This document shows positions 1 to 11,936 of a stretch of 64,000 nt of DNA, one piece after another (within the stretch, counting starts at the first letter, position 1; the number at the start of each line of letters is the position of its first letter). Location of the stretch: positions 27,073,736-27,137,735 of the forward strand of contig CM043801.1 of the NCBI GenBank assembly GCA_023974075.1. The letters run 5' to 3'. The notes under the pieces were generated by a model, which was not told where the DNA came from, did no database searches, and saw only the letters and a list, made by a program, of their open reading frames with translations. The translations under genes were made by a program, and so were the position numbers. This stretch comes from Chaenocephalus aceratus. Its lineage: Eukaryota > Chordata > Actinopteri > Perciformes > Channichthyidae.

Positions 1-339
1 AAATAATGAAATTGGGCTAAGTAGCATTATGGCACCATGAGCAAAAACATGTACACTTATACTGTTTTTTAAACATTATTTATAGTGCATGGTGGAAGGA
101 GCAGGGAGAAAAAACATCTTATTTTGCCTGCCCCTTTTTAAAAAAAAAATGAAATAACCATAAAAAGTTAAATAAAATCAAATATTCTTTCAGTCACAGT
201 TGTCTTACAAATACTGAAACATAAAACCAGAACACAATCAAAAGTTCAACTCATACCGTCTAATTACGCTTTCTGTATCAACTTATTGATTGGCTTCTCT
301 TTGTTTTCTCCATCTCCACCTTTTATCTCCTTCCTGCAG

Positions 340-1880
340 CTTGAAAAGGGAGATAAAAAAGTTGGCCCAGGATGAATGTGGTTATGAGGAACCAACGGTG
401 GCCATGGCTTTTGTGTCTACTTTGAGAAAACTGGTGCGTCACGGCAAACTGAACAAGCAGAATCGTAAACTGTGCGCTGGAGCTTGTGTCCTACTGGCGG
501 CCAAGATTGGCGGCGATCTCAAGAAACACGAGGTCAAGACCTGATAGACGTAATTTCTTTGCTAACTCATCATTTTTTAATGTTTATTTTTCCTCATGTT
601 GCACCAGGTTTAATATTCACATCACTCAAATTCTCATTTTCAAAATCACAGGTCAAAAAGGGTGAAAAATTGTCTGCAGTGGAAATTGACTTTTTTCCAC
701 TGGTGGCAGACGTTTCAACAGCTGATTAATCAAAAACATGGACTAGTACCACAAGGGATATGTGAAGATTACCGGAGACTGACTTTTTAATTGTCAGGTT
801 TCAACACTCAAATATAAGACTGAAGAAATTGCTTCCAGATCACAAAAAACTGTTATAGAGGTCACACGGTTTTTTATTTGTTGATAGGACAAGTAGATGG
901 GACAAAGTTAAGCCTTAATGCATTAAAATGATGAGAACAAATGTACAGTCAGGCGAAAATAAGTATTGCAGTCTCAGTCAGAAATAAGAGGATTAAGTGT
1001 TAACATAACCTTTTAATACCATCAAAGCTGACCTTCAGAGTTTGGTCCTGTTTTTACGTAAACGCTTGTTCTGATGTTGCTAATAGGGTGTCTTTCAAAT
1101 CCCATAATTGGAGGGCTGCCTTTTTTGTCTCGAGACTCGCTGGATTTGAAACCTTTGTTCTGTTATTGCTCTACCGTCATCCTCTCTAAAAAGATCCCTA
1201 TCCCTATCTTTAATGGAGAATCTACTCAGAAATGTAGCTGAACCAATCAGTGAACCAGAATCCACAGCAGGCCTGCATCTAAGAAAAAACTAAAGTGTCT
1301 CTAATCTTAAAAAAGTTAAAACTGAAATTCCCTTTAGGCTACCTCTAGTTTAAATCACAGTTTTTCTCAAGTCTCAGGGAGCGCCTGAGCTAACCTTGAA
1401 ACACCGAGTTATTTTGAATCTCGAAAGCTCCTTTCATAACATCAAAAGACATGAAAAATAGTTTTTTTCCCACAGGCTGAGTAGTACTTCTTATGAATTG
1501 TAAACAGTGTTTCATCTGTAAAATCCCTTATTTTGAAGAAAGCTTTTATCGTGGCAGATGTGTTCCCCTTTAAGTCAGCGCTTTACAATGGCCAACACAA
1601 CCAGCTTTGTATTGTATTGTCTATTTATTTCAACTGTAGTCTGAAACTGTAGTCATGAAATGCTGTGGGTGTAGTATATTGACGCTATTAGAAATGCAGC
1701 ATTGTATATCTATTATTTAACTCTCTTTTTCTCTGGCAGAAACTGGAAGAGAGGTTCAGAGTGAACCGCAGAGAGCTGATAGCCTTCGAGTTCCCGGTGC
1801 TGGTGGCGTTGGAGTTCAACCTGCAGCTGCCAGAAAACGAGATCATGCCTCACTACAGACGCCTGCTGCAGACCTCCTAG
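340..1880 (+). CDS. cables1: cables1, last two coding exons (partial gene)
   Basis: Cdk5 and Abl enzyme substrate 1, an adaptor between cyclin-dependent kinases and their regulators; the part seen is the C-terminal cyclin-box-like domain. Exon 340-549 follows an acceptor (ttcctgcag) and ends before gtaatt. It encodes conserved blocks such as [11 protein letters not shown] and [20 protein letters not shown]. Exon 1740-1880 follows ctctggcag and encodes [19 protein letters not shown] through [10 protein letters not shown] and stop (1878-1880). The first exon does not read cleanly. After codon 536-538 one base is missing, so a stop (TGA, 542-544) follows immediately; at 411-430 about three extra bases replace a conserved stretch. 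With these allowed for, the exon end is in phase with the next exon. The paralogue cables2 is the alternative; proximity to npc1, as in human, favours cables1. Upstream exons lie left of the window. Confidence 0.88.
550..1739 (+). other. last intron of cables1
   Basis: GT (550) to AG (1739) intron between the two visible cables1 exons. I see no repeat, RNA gene or other coding exon in it. Bases 1-339 are likewise intron with nothing recognisable. Confidence 0.8.
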
Positions 1881-3450
1881 CATTAGTGAACCATCAGGAG
1901 GACGCCCAGCTCCTTCTGATCCTCTGTTTCCCACGGTATCCATCCCCCATCCCCCATCCTCTCTCTTTGCCACGTCTGACGGCTCCGAGGTTCAGCCGGC
2001 TGTCACTCACCTGCAGCCGACAACTCTCCTCCCTCTCAAGAGATCTGAAATCAGCCAAAGGGACACATGTTCTAAAACGTTCCTCCCTTGTTTGACTTTA
2101 TTCATCTTCACCACACAGACTTCTGACAGAAATGGTTCAACCGTCTGCAAACAGGTTATTTGCATGTTTTAACGTCTTCATATTCACTTAGTATATTTCA
2201 AAGCTCTCTTGTTGATTAAGAGAGCCTTTTGTTTGAATCTGATGGGGACATTTTTGACAGTTAAAGCAACCAATGATTGTAACATTTGATCATCTCTTTT
2301 CATTAATCTTCTCCATGTAAACTCCGGTATGATTGGTTGCCTCTTGACTTGCATAACATCTAAACAAAAGCCTTTTTAAGCGGCTGGTTTTGGCTGGACT
2401 TCCTCCGAGTGACTCGTGTTTTTCGCAAGTAATCATCATCATCAAGTGCACTTTTTTAATATTGCGAGACATGGAGGGAAGAGAGACAGTTTTAATGAGC
2501 TTGAACTAACCCTGGAAAATAAGCTGTGTTCATAAACACCACTCACAAGTCATTTGAAATAATGTTTTGGATTATTTATCTCTTATGGATTGTTCACCAT
2601 TTTCTATCTGCACGAAAAGTATTGATTGTTTGCATACAGGTCCTTGCAGACAAGATGGGACTTCCTATTTTCACTGAAGTATTCCATTGATTTTCTACCA
2701 TTCCTTTCATTTTCTACCATTCCATGAGACAAGACCCACTTTTATCAGTGTTGAGTTTCCTGTGCTCTATGTTAGAGTATATTGCTAGCACATTTACAGT
2801 GCTATAACGGGGTCAGGGAGGCAGGTTTGAAGAGGTGTTCATGAGTGCAATAATGCCATTAAACAGTGATCAGGATTAGCAGCAGATTGGCCACATGGTG
2901 CTCTGGTATTGAGAGTAAATTACTTTACCTGGACGGAAACCCTGTGCAAGTAATCCTCCGTCCTGCTGAAGTGTACTTCAGGCTTCAAGGACACTTTATT
3001 TGTCCTGATTCCTGATCTCTGAGTCAGATCCTGACTGGAATCAATGAGGGATCCAACATTTTCATATCACTCGAATCAGTTTGTTGATTTGGAAATAACG
3101 TTTTAGAAACAACAAATAATCTAACTAATTATAGTATAGTTACATTCATTCGGCATGTATCTCAAGTTGATTTCAGCTTCTTTATATTACCTTAAAATAG
3201 TTTAACAAAATACCACAGAGTATTGAGGAAAAAGGTATTTCATGCTGCTCCAAGTATTATGAGTTAAAATGATCACAATATCAAAACAAATTGAAATGAG
3301 AAAAGCATGGTGATTAAAGGTAAAGAAAGGCTGAGCTTATTTCTGTTTGCCAGCCCAAAGAGTTCGCTATGAGATGCACACTGAAGACTCTGTGAGGAAA
3401 GACTGGTGGGCAACTCTTATTTCCTGTGTATGTTTGTAAATAAATTGCTT
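1881..3450 (+). other. cables1: presumed cables1 3' untranslated region
   Basis: No coding signal follows the cables1 stop. The first well-placed poly(A) signal on the plus strand is AATAAA at 3439-3444, about 1.56 kb downstream, which would give an ordinary vertebrate 3'UTR. The end point is inferred; another AATAAA near 4203 is possible. Confidence 0.35.
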
Positions 3451-6400
3451 TGCTTGTTCAATCAAAAAAAGACTCTGGCATGTTTTACTTGAACAGAAAT
3501 TGCACTTTTTGCGCCATTGCCCCCTCCCCAGGTCTAGTTCCTTTAACTCTTTATACAGCCCCTTAAATTCACCGTTAAAGCCTGTGGAAACCCTACTTTG
3601 AATCTTGTTTCTCTTTAATGTCAAGTGAGCACTTAACAGGTAAAAAGCAGTTTTGCTGCGTTATTAAAAATGTGGTTTGTTGTACCGGTGACCACACCCA
3701 ACATGCCAGAGGTCCTGGAATTCACCTGTGGGTGTGGTTTTGTTTCTTCGAGGTCGTTGTGACATAAGTCTTGCAACTGTCATCCGATTTTGAATATAAT
3801 GTTTCTAAACTCTGATTGGTGCAACCAATATGTGATGTAATACTTTACAGTCAAGGCCCGCCCACTTCACTTCTTTGAAAAGATCCTCAGCCAAAATCCT
3901 AGATATAGACAATTCTCGTGAAGTAACACTTTTTTGGCAGAGAAGTTATTGTTGTGAAACCAACACCCATAGAAAGGGCCTGATTGAGAAAGAAATGTTG
4001 GAGGACCTTCTAATATATTTCCAAAATCCATTATGCAATGAACGTGTGGGCTGATAAGATTTACAGTGAAGACAGACTTACCTAAGATAATTGGGCTTAT
4101 TTTCACAAAGGTTGGTTACATAAGTATATCCTTGGTTACTGTGGGAACATTTCCTCCCAGACTCGCCTGTTCAGGCTAGTTTAAGCGTTTTGCAGCTTCC
4201 CTTGCGGCTGAACCATCGTTACAATAAATCTGCCAGACTGAGACTCTCGAGTGCCTCCCTGAAGTTTTCTCTAACTGCTGCTCTGTGAACTTGAGCCCAT
4301 TTTACAGAGCATGTCGAAGTCAAATTACATACATGTTACATTTATCACATTTTGACATGGGCTTCACTGATGGCATTCTTTAAATATGAGCTCATGTCTT
4401 CTTTTCTTTTACGTCTAAAGTGTGCGTGCACATTTTCAAAACACCTTTTGGATGCCCTGCAATTATAACAAAGCTAATAATTAACGTTTACTCATTGCTG
4501 TAGGCATGTAATTAGCATTTTCATCATTTGTTTAATGTCACTATTAAAAAAAAACATACATCAAGAAATATATATGAAGAAGCAGTTCTTAAAGTGACTT
4601 TTTGAGACAGGCTTTGCACAATAAGCCCCGTTTCTTTTAGCCATGCTAAGACAAACGGGTGTCATATGCATAACTCCGATTTTCAAACTGTCATGACTTT
4701 TATTTGAAAACAGTGAATGAGGTGTGACTCAGGAGGTTTTGACTGGATGCACCTCTGGCTCTGATGCAATCCGAGAGGTCAGTTTCTCATCCAGTGGGAA
4801 CTCTCCTGCTTCACTCTCATCCAACGTACACAAGGCCGCAGTCACGCCAGTCTCTCGCTGCCATCAAAACAAACTGGCCAGAGCTGAGTTTGGACACACG
4901 GCATATGTGGCTTAATCCTCACCATTGATGACCTAAGTCCCCCCCGCACTGCCTCATAAAGGGGTCTATTGACAGCCCTTCCTGAGCCCTGTTCACACAC
5001 AAGTGACCCTCATTGTGAAAATATATGTACCATCGTTTGGGACAAGCTGCCGTCTATTGCTATTCCCTTTAAAATAACAACATTTGGCTGAAACTGCATT
5101 TTGCCCCCTTCCTGTCATAACACTGTGACTCAGGGCTTTTCCAGCATGTACAGTAGTTTGTAAACAAGAAAGTAGTGAACACAGAGGAATAGTAAATACT
5201 CAAATGGTGGGATGACACTGTGTTTGATATCATTAATGTCCAGTCGTTGTACATGTTCATCTTCTTGACATAAAGTACAGGCTTACAACAGGCCAGTCTT
5301 TATGGGATCATCCACAATCTTTTTTCCGTTTGCTTCCTGCTGTTATCTTTCCACTGGTTCATGGTCAGGAGGGGAAAGCACTGCAGGTGACCTGAAAATC
5401 TGATCCTCTGTCCGTGTTTAACAAGGCTACCTAATCTCTTTTGTTCCACCCCAAGAGTCTATTCAGAGACAGCTGAACCCGCTGTAACAGAAAACCAGTG
5501 ACGCAGAGCAGGGCCTGAAACGCTTCATGCACTAACTTATTGATGGATCTTCAAAAAACATACAGATCAACTTTATAGGTTTAGGTACATGTGAAGAGGC
5601 CTCAATGTGAGTTCAAGGACAACTTTAGGAGAGCACAGGGAAGGGCTGATGCACATTGATAGCAGTAGATTTGGACACTGCCGTTTGCGTGCGTGTGAGC
5701 GAGCGAGCATGGGTGTATGATTGTATGTATGTGAATGGGACACCTGCCTAGAAAAGGGCAATGAGTATGATGCTGAATTTTACTTTAAAATGACCTTCTC
5801 TTTTCCAAAAGAAGAGTGAAAAACTCTCAATAATTTAAGAAGTTCATTCTAAAAATGGGACTAAATAATATGTCACTTTGTGATTCCTCCTGCACCTTTA
5901 TATAACAGTTAACAGTATAGTCAGTTGGGGAGGGATTACACTTGAATAACTACTTTTATGAATAGATCTAAAAAAACAAATTGTTCTCACAAATAACTTT
6001 AAATTGAAGAAACGTATTGCTGTAATTAGAACTCCTGAGCTTTAATAGTTATCAGATTATTTTTCTATTAATCCTTTTATCTAAGAAAAAATGGTCTATT
6101 CGAGGGATTTAAAGTCCAGGTTCTCTTTCATTCAGTGGGAGTTATTCCATAATAAATCAAGTGTTTTTATGCTGGAGATTACTTCATACTTATACATAGT
6201 GTAGATATGTGGTGATGCAAAAGCTGGATGCCACAGTAAACTGAGCAACATCAAGGTATCAAAATCTTAGCTAAATATTCCTATCACATATTTGGAAATG
6301 TTGCTATACTCAAATAAGCAGGGCTATGCGAGCTTAATTGAATCAGTTTCATTTGTCAGCAAAAACTGCAATTTCGATTTAGGTTTATTTTGTGCTCTTT

Positions 6401-7385
6401 GTTCCTGTGTGAAAGAGGGGGACGGGTCAGATTCTGGTGAGAGACGAGCCTTGCATATATTACATAATAGTGCCCCCCCCCCCTCTGCAGACAGCACAGC
6501 AGACCTGCAGAGGAAATTAATATTTTAATCTCTCAGCCAGATTCAAAGAACAGTCCCCGCTCTTAGAGGGCAGAGGATAAATAAGTCATGAGCTGCAGGT
6601 TTGTGTGACACCAGGGCGGACAGACAGACACAAAAACACATGCTGGGAGGAAGTACAGCTCGGGGGATTGGGAGCCACTTAAAAATGGGCTGTAAAGTTC
6701 TGTGTTAATATCCAAAAGCTGCAGGTTTACAGTGGATGCTAAATAAGCAGCTCCATTCAGATGCATTAGCTGAATGGCTCTGCAGACTAGGTTTTTGTTT
6801 TCTTGCACCCTGCAGAAATGTAATTCACTGAGGATGTAAAAACATGGCAGACTGCTGACATACAAATTGGGTCACTCCCACTACATAGCTGAGAGCATGA
6901 TGCAGTCCCAGCTCATGGACTGATTTAGGCGCCACACAGTGGTCAGTGTGGGCAACTACCACTGTTTGTGCTTTATTTATACAGAAGCATCTGCAGTCAA
7001 CCCTAAAATGATCGTAGTTTTCTTTAAGCCCCAGGCCTGTTTTTCAGGTTTCAGGCTCGAAAATGACATTCCCAGAACAAATGACCATATCTTCCCTTCT
7101 AAAAGGGTACATTAATAATCTTTTTTCTCAAAGTAATGATAAACCTGTGAGTTGGATGTAGAAAAGTCAGAAACAATATAGATGTTTTTTATTTTAAAGA
7201 AAATTCAGATTGAACATGGTAAAAAACTGTAAATTATAGTGTCCGTCCAAAAAACATTTTGTACTAACCTTGGATGATGGGTTAGTAGACTAAAAGCTTT
7301 AGGAATCCAAATTACAACATATAATAAGTACCCTGTATCAAGATTGATGCAAAACAAGTGATATTTGACCTTTTTAGATAGATTT
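3451..7385. other. intergenic DNA without recognised genes
   Basis: Mixed AT-rich DNA between the cables1 3' end and the first transposon remnant. The open frames are short, non-conserved and unspliced. There is a C run near 6475-6482. I recognise no gene, RNA or full repeat here. Confidence 0.5.
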
Positions 7386-7387
7386 AA

Positions 7388-8512
7388 CAAAAAAAACCTC
7401 TTCTGGGGCCATTTGGGTGGATTTTCCTTATCTCTGGCCCCCCTTCTTCGATTTTGACATGTGACATCTCTTTCTGACCGTTAGAGCCAATAGAATCGAA
7501 GAGCAATCGTCCCGCACACACTCATGTTAAAAAAAGGGGCGTCTTTGTGCATTCAATCTCGCTACAGAGCGTAGGAATGGCCTGCTCTGATATTTTAAAA
7601 CGGAATTGCAGTTTTATTGCTTATAGATTATCAGAACATTTCAAAGGGGACACAGACACATTGGATATTAATCTATGGATTAACTACAGCATCGTTGTTA
7701 TCGTTTTAATGCCATTGAAGATCAGTTTTGACCAGACAAAACCAAGGTAAGCCATGTTAGCGTTGTAGGCTACCTAGCGCCACTTGTTTTGATGTACGTT
7801 TTTGTTGATAACGTCGCGAGTTTGTATCTTTCAGTGTTGAGGTGGGCACCGTTAGATTCTGCATCTTTACGATCATAAACGATGTGTTGGATGTGCAGCT
7901 AGGATAAGTAATAAGGGAGCTAGGAGTAGGGATGCCAGTGATTATTCGATTATTCGAATATTCGTTACAGTCTCCATAATCGAATATTATTTTTAAAAAT
8001 CGATTTTATTTATATATATTTTTATTATTATTTATGTTTTTGTTTGTTTTTTCTGGCTTAGGTTCAACCAAAATATAGACTAATGCTAATAATAGTAATA
8101 GTATTAATAATTGTAAATGGCCATTGGTCACACCACCAGTTTGTTTTACTGTAAACTTGGAGGAAGCCTGCGTGCATGCAGACTGCTGCTGCAGCACGCT
8201 ACACACCGCAGGGCTGGCGAATAATCGATTTTGATCATGGTCAGTTTCTGGCAACCCTAGCTACAGTAGGAGTGATTTACGGTGCAGTAATAGGTTAGCA
8301 TTTTTAGCTCGGGGCTAATTCAGAGGCTCACTGATAGCATTGTGTGTTTTTTTTGGGGGAAAAAATGAAAAAGATCAGTTAAATTAGTTTTTTCCCATTA
8401 TATGGATATCAAATATTCATAGTTTATTAAATATTAAGGTTCCTTAGACGTTGTTTCCTGCAAATGACGCGATTTCGGCCCCGGGTCCGTGGGGCTTAAG
8501 AGGTTGTTAAGC
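7388..8512. mobile_element. possible DNA-transposon remnant (weak inverted ends)
   Basis: The left end (aacctcttctggggcc) and the reverse complement of the right end (aacctcttaagccccacgg) share an aacctctt start. Between them an open stretch ends at a donor-like CAAG/gtaagc near 7747. The block also contains the clearer MITE at 7927-8259. The ends are short and no target duplication is clear, so this is tentative. Confidence 0.25.
7927..8259. mobile_element. hAT-like MITE (TAGGGNTGCCAG ends)
   Basis: The left end tagggatgccag and the inverted right end tagggttgccag match at 11 of 12 positions, and both continue into regions rich in ATCGATTATTCG-type sequence. The 8-bp flanks (gctaggag and gctacagt) agree only partly, so the target duplication is eroded or absent. 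About 333 bp, no transposase. Confidence 0.6.
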
Positions 8513-9587
8513 AGAAGCTGAACAAACAACAACCGACTAAGGAGGACCACTTTAAGTGGCTTTTAAAGATGAACTAGTACTTAACTCTAATTTGGGTATT
8601 ACATATATTGTTTAAGAGTATTTATTTTCCGGATACTTTTCATGATGTAGGTAGGCCTACTATGATTCTTTTTCTTAAAGAATGACCCTTTAATGGCAAT
8701 AACAGATTGCTTTCAAATATACTATTGTATTACTTTATCAAATTTGTGTGACCTGCTATACAACTTTATTTACTACTACATTACTTGTTACTTTTTTTAC
8801 TTTTTATGACATGGTATTTTACAGACTTTCTTTCTACATCATACTATACTATGACTTTTTATGGCATAGCATACACTTTATTTTTCTGATGTTGTGGGGT
8901 GCCCAACCATTTTTGAAACGAGAGCTACTTTTAAAGTTGCCAGTCTGTCGAGATCTACCAGTCCAGAGAAGCGTAGCCATTACTGCCAGCCTACTACCAG
9001 GTAAATACACACTTCTACTTGTATACAACTGACCTTTGTACGATTAATACTTCATAAAATACTGCAGATCCTTTATCTTACCTCTAATCACACATACAAG
9101 TATTTAGCTGAAGTTACACAACAGTGTTGTTGATACAGAGTTGGGGTGTATTCTTCACACGTTCACAGTGGGCAATGTTTTCAAGAAACATTGAACAGTG
9201 CTGCCACATATGAAACAGGAAAAAAAGAAAAGACTCTGAACCCTTTCTTTGCAATTATATAAAAATATAAAAAAGTTTTTAGCGATCGCGGCCACTCTAG
9301 TCAATGGGTGCTATTCCACCATACCCGCTGCGCCGCGGCTCGAAGCGTCCCAGAAGCTCCTCGCCGCAAGGGAATTTCGAAAATATAGGATGAATCCTAT
9401 TTTTGACGCAGCGCAGCGAAGGCAGGAAGTGGAACGTTCATCCGGCCCAGGCCCCTCCCCCAAATAAACTTGTGTTTAAATCAAAAACAACTGCTAGGCT
9501 GCACACACAACGCTCCGCTTCCGCAACGTTTTGAAACGCGCCTGGTGGGTTATGGTTATGACGCAGGAGGAGGTCGGAGCGCAGCGC

Positions 9588-9633
9588 AGACGCAGCACAG
9601 ACGCAGCACAGACGCAGCACAGACGAGCACAGA
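9588..9633. repeat. 11-bp tandem repeat (acgcagcacag)
   Basis: About four copies of acgcagcacag, the last shortened, in a GC-rich island (about 9280-9700) unlike its AT-rich surroundings. The island itself looks like a mobile-element remnant, but I could not define its ends. Confidence 0.7.
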
Positions 9634-9883
9634 CGCTTCCGGTGGGATCAGGGGGTTAGCCTCACTCGGCAGAGTCTGTCTGCGCGCGTGAAAAGTTTCT
9701 GACACTTTGGGGCGGAGCCACTGGACTTTGATTGATAGCTGCCAGGAAACCTGGAGTTGCCAGGTTTGATAAATGCCTGAACTACCAAGAGCCGAGGAGC
9801 AGCAAGATCAGTTGGATGAGATTGAATGGATGAATTGAATGTTGCAAATGTATTATCTTTTCAATTTACACACGGCATCTATT

Positions 9884-10120
9884 GCATGTCTGTCCGTCCT
9901 GGGAGAGGGATCCCTCCTCTGTTGCTCTCCCTGAGGTTTCTCCCATTTTCCCCTTTAAACTGGGTTTTCTTCGGAAGTTTTTCCTTGTACGATGTGAGGG
10001 GTCTAAGGACAGAGGGTGGCGTATTGTCATACTGATATTGTGTACACACTGTGAAGACCACTGAGACAATAACATTTGTGATATTGGGCTATATAAATAA
10101 AACATTGATTGATTGATTAA
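9884..10120 (+). mobile_element. LINE 3' end, L2-like
   Basis: Typical fish LINE 3' tail: a pyrimidine-rich stretch (tctccctgaggtttctccca), then gggctatataaataaaac and a terminal (attg)n at 10104-10118. No reverse-transcriptase coding remains, so it is a 5'-truncated copy. The L2-clade assignment rests on recognising this 3' end and is not certain. Confidence 0.6.
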
Positions 10121-10137
10121 AGTTGTTCATAAAAAAC

Positions 10138-10570
10138 TATTATATTCGTAAAGTATACAGCCAATATATGTATATCTATATATATATATATATATATTAT
10201 CAATTAATTTGATATAAAAAAATGACACATTAATCTAGGAGTGTAATACTTTACAAACACTATAGTAATAATATGCATTCATTATGACAATATCATACTA
10301 TTACTATAGGAGTGTTCTATAGTGTGTTCAAAAAACAACTACAGAAGCACTATATATTATAGTTATACTATTTAAAATAATATAGGAATACTACAAAGAT
10401 CTAGATACATAATATTTACTATTGAAATATTATAGGGCTACTATAGCTAATAAAAATGGCACTACCGAACAAACTATAAAAAATACTATAGAACACTACA
10501 AACTTACTATAGGACACTATACAAACTCTTATAGTATACTATAGTAATACTATAGTTCATTTCGTAAGGA
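10138..10570. repeat. AT-rich block with repeated TATAG / CTATA motifs
   Basis: About 430 bp dominated by AT and by repeated actatag/ctatagt words in both orientations, for example tactatagtaatactatag near the right end, plus a (ta)n run at about 10178-10196. It resembles a degenerate palindromic satellite or MITE. No coding. Confidence 0.5.
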
Positions 10571-10658
10571 GGTGCGTACAGCAGGACAGTAGCTAGCAGT
10601 TTTTCGACAGATACAGCTCACTCAAAAATGTATTGTTTTATATAAAATTAATTGAGAT

Positions 10659-11755
10659 CAGGGTTTTCCCCCACATAGATTATACTTGGGCGGGCCGCCC
10701 AGGTATATTAAGGCCGCCCAAGTATATTTCGCGACCCATTTAGTTTTTTTAAATTTAAAAATGCGATCGATTAACTTGTGGACAATGATCCCTCGCTCCC
10801 TTGCACTGATCTCGCCTCCTTCTGGCCTGGTTAAGTGGCCTGCCTCACACAGGGTGGACTGGCTGTCCACATGATGTGGCCTGCCGGACATGGCCACTGT
10901 CATACAGATTATAAATCCAAGCCCTTGATTGGTCTCTGTGTGTCATTCAAGCTCGGGATAAGCTCAGCTCAGGTGAGGTAAAGGACTCTCTGAGTGTTTA
11001 GAAAGTTAACTTAGTCTAAGTTCTCAGTGGGTCTCAAACGGTGTGGTCACCATTTATGTAAACACATATTCCATTTGAGAGGGTAGTGATTGGTCTGGAT
11101 AGTGAGGTGGGCTGAAGATCGGAAGGCTGTGAGTTCAAATCCCGCCAGGAACACCACCACTAGTGTGCCCTTGAGTAAGGCACTTAGCCCTTAGTTACTC
11201 CAGGGAGAATGTCCCTGTAATCGGTCATTATAGTCGCTTTGGATAAAAGCGTCAGCTAAATGAAATGTAATGTGATTAGTAAAATATGCAATGAATAAAT
11301 AAATAAAAAGTTAACTGGGTGAAAAAAGGAAAGATACACTTTTAAAACTTGTTGAGAGAAAACTAGTCGTTGCTGCTGCCTCAAAGAGGAGCAGGGGGGA
11401 GAGGAGGGAGACAGGAGAGGCTGATTCAGGAGCACAGACACACTCAGTCACAACTATAAATGAACCAAAAATAAATTAATAAACAAGTTTCAGTGGTTTT
11501 TCATATTGGAAATGGTATGTTATTGGTTATGGCCATGATTTTATGATTATTGAAATGTATACAGTTCTGTTTAATATAGGTGTTTTCATAGATGTAGTCT
11601 CTTTATTGTCCCCTCAAAATGCACCAGATTGATGCATTTAACTCCAAAATAAAATCTTACCGGGGGGCATGCCCCTGGACCCCCTAGAGGCCGCTACCAC
11701 CACCCCCCCCAAGTATATTTCAGATATGTGGGAAACAGATCTGTGGGAAACACTG
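10659..11755. mobile_element. hAT-like DNA element with internal SINE
   Basis: The left end cagggttttcccccacata and the inverted right end cagtgtttcccacagatct share the CAGNGTTTYCCC type of hAT terminus, and both continue into atacttgggc/g sequence. The interior has no intact transposase. A tRNA-derived SINE lies inside. No 8-bp duplication was recognised. Confidence 0.55.
11085..11275 (+). mobile_element. tRNA-derived SINE
   Basis: Pol III box B (gttcaaatccc, 11133-11143) follows a degenerate tRNA-like head. A body with the cacttagccc and actccaggg words follows, and a tail reading tcgctttggataaaagcgtc agctaaatg, the common fish SINE/L2-type tail. It is a retroposon and not a functional tRNA gene. 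Confidence 0.75.
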
Positions 11756-11936
11756 GCAGTTAATGGACCAGCACCAGAGGCGTTCCCATACACACAGGCG
11801 TTGGAGCTGTTCTTCATGACATCCCAGAAGGGTGAAGTGCTCTGACAAACAGTGCCATCTTTTGCGCAAGATGATTATACAGGAATGAAAAGTCAATAAA
11901 TAAACATGTTGTTAAAACTTTTTTTTTTTTTAAATG

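Noticed and set aside
7547..7750. Small open frame ending at a splice-donor-like site
   Set aside because: No recognisable family and it lies in a repeat-like block, so it is not reported as a gene.
11085..11150. Possible tRNA gene
   Set aside because: Box B is good but box A is degenerate and a SINE tail follows.
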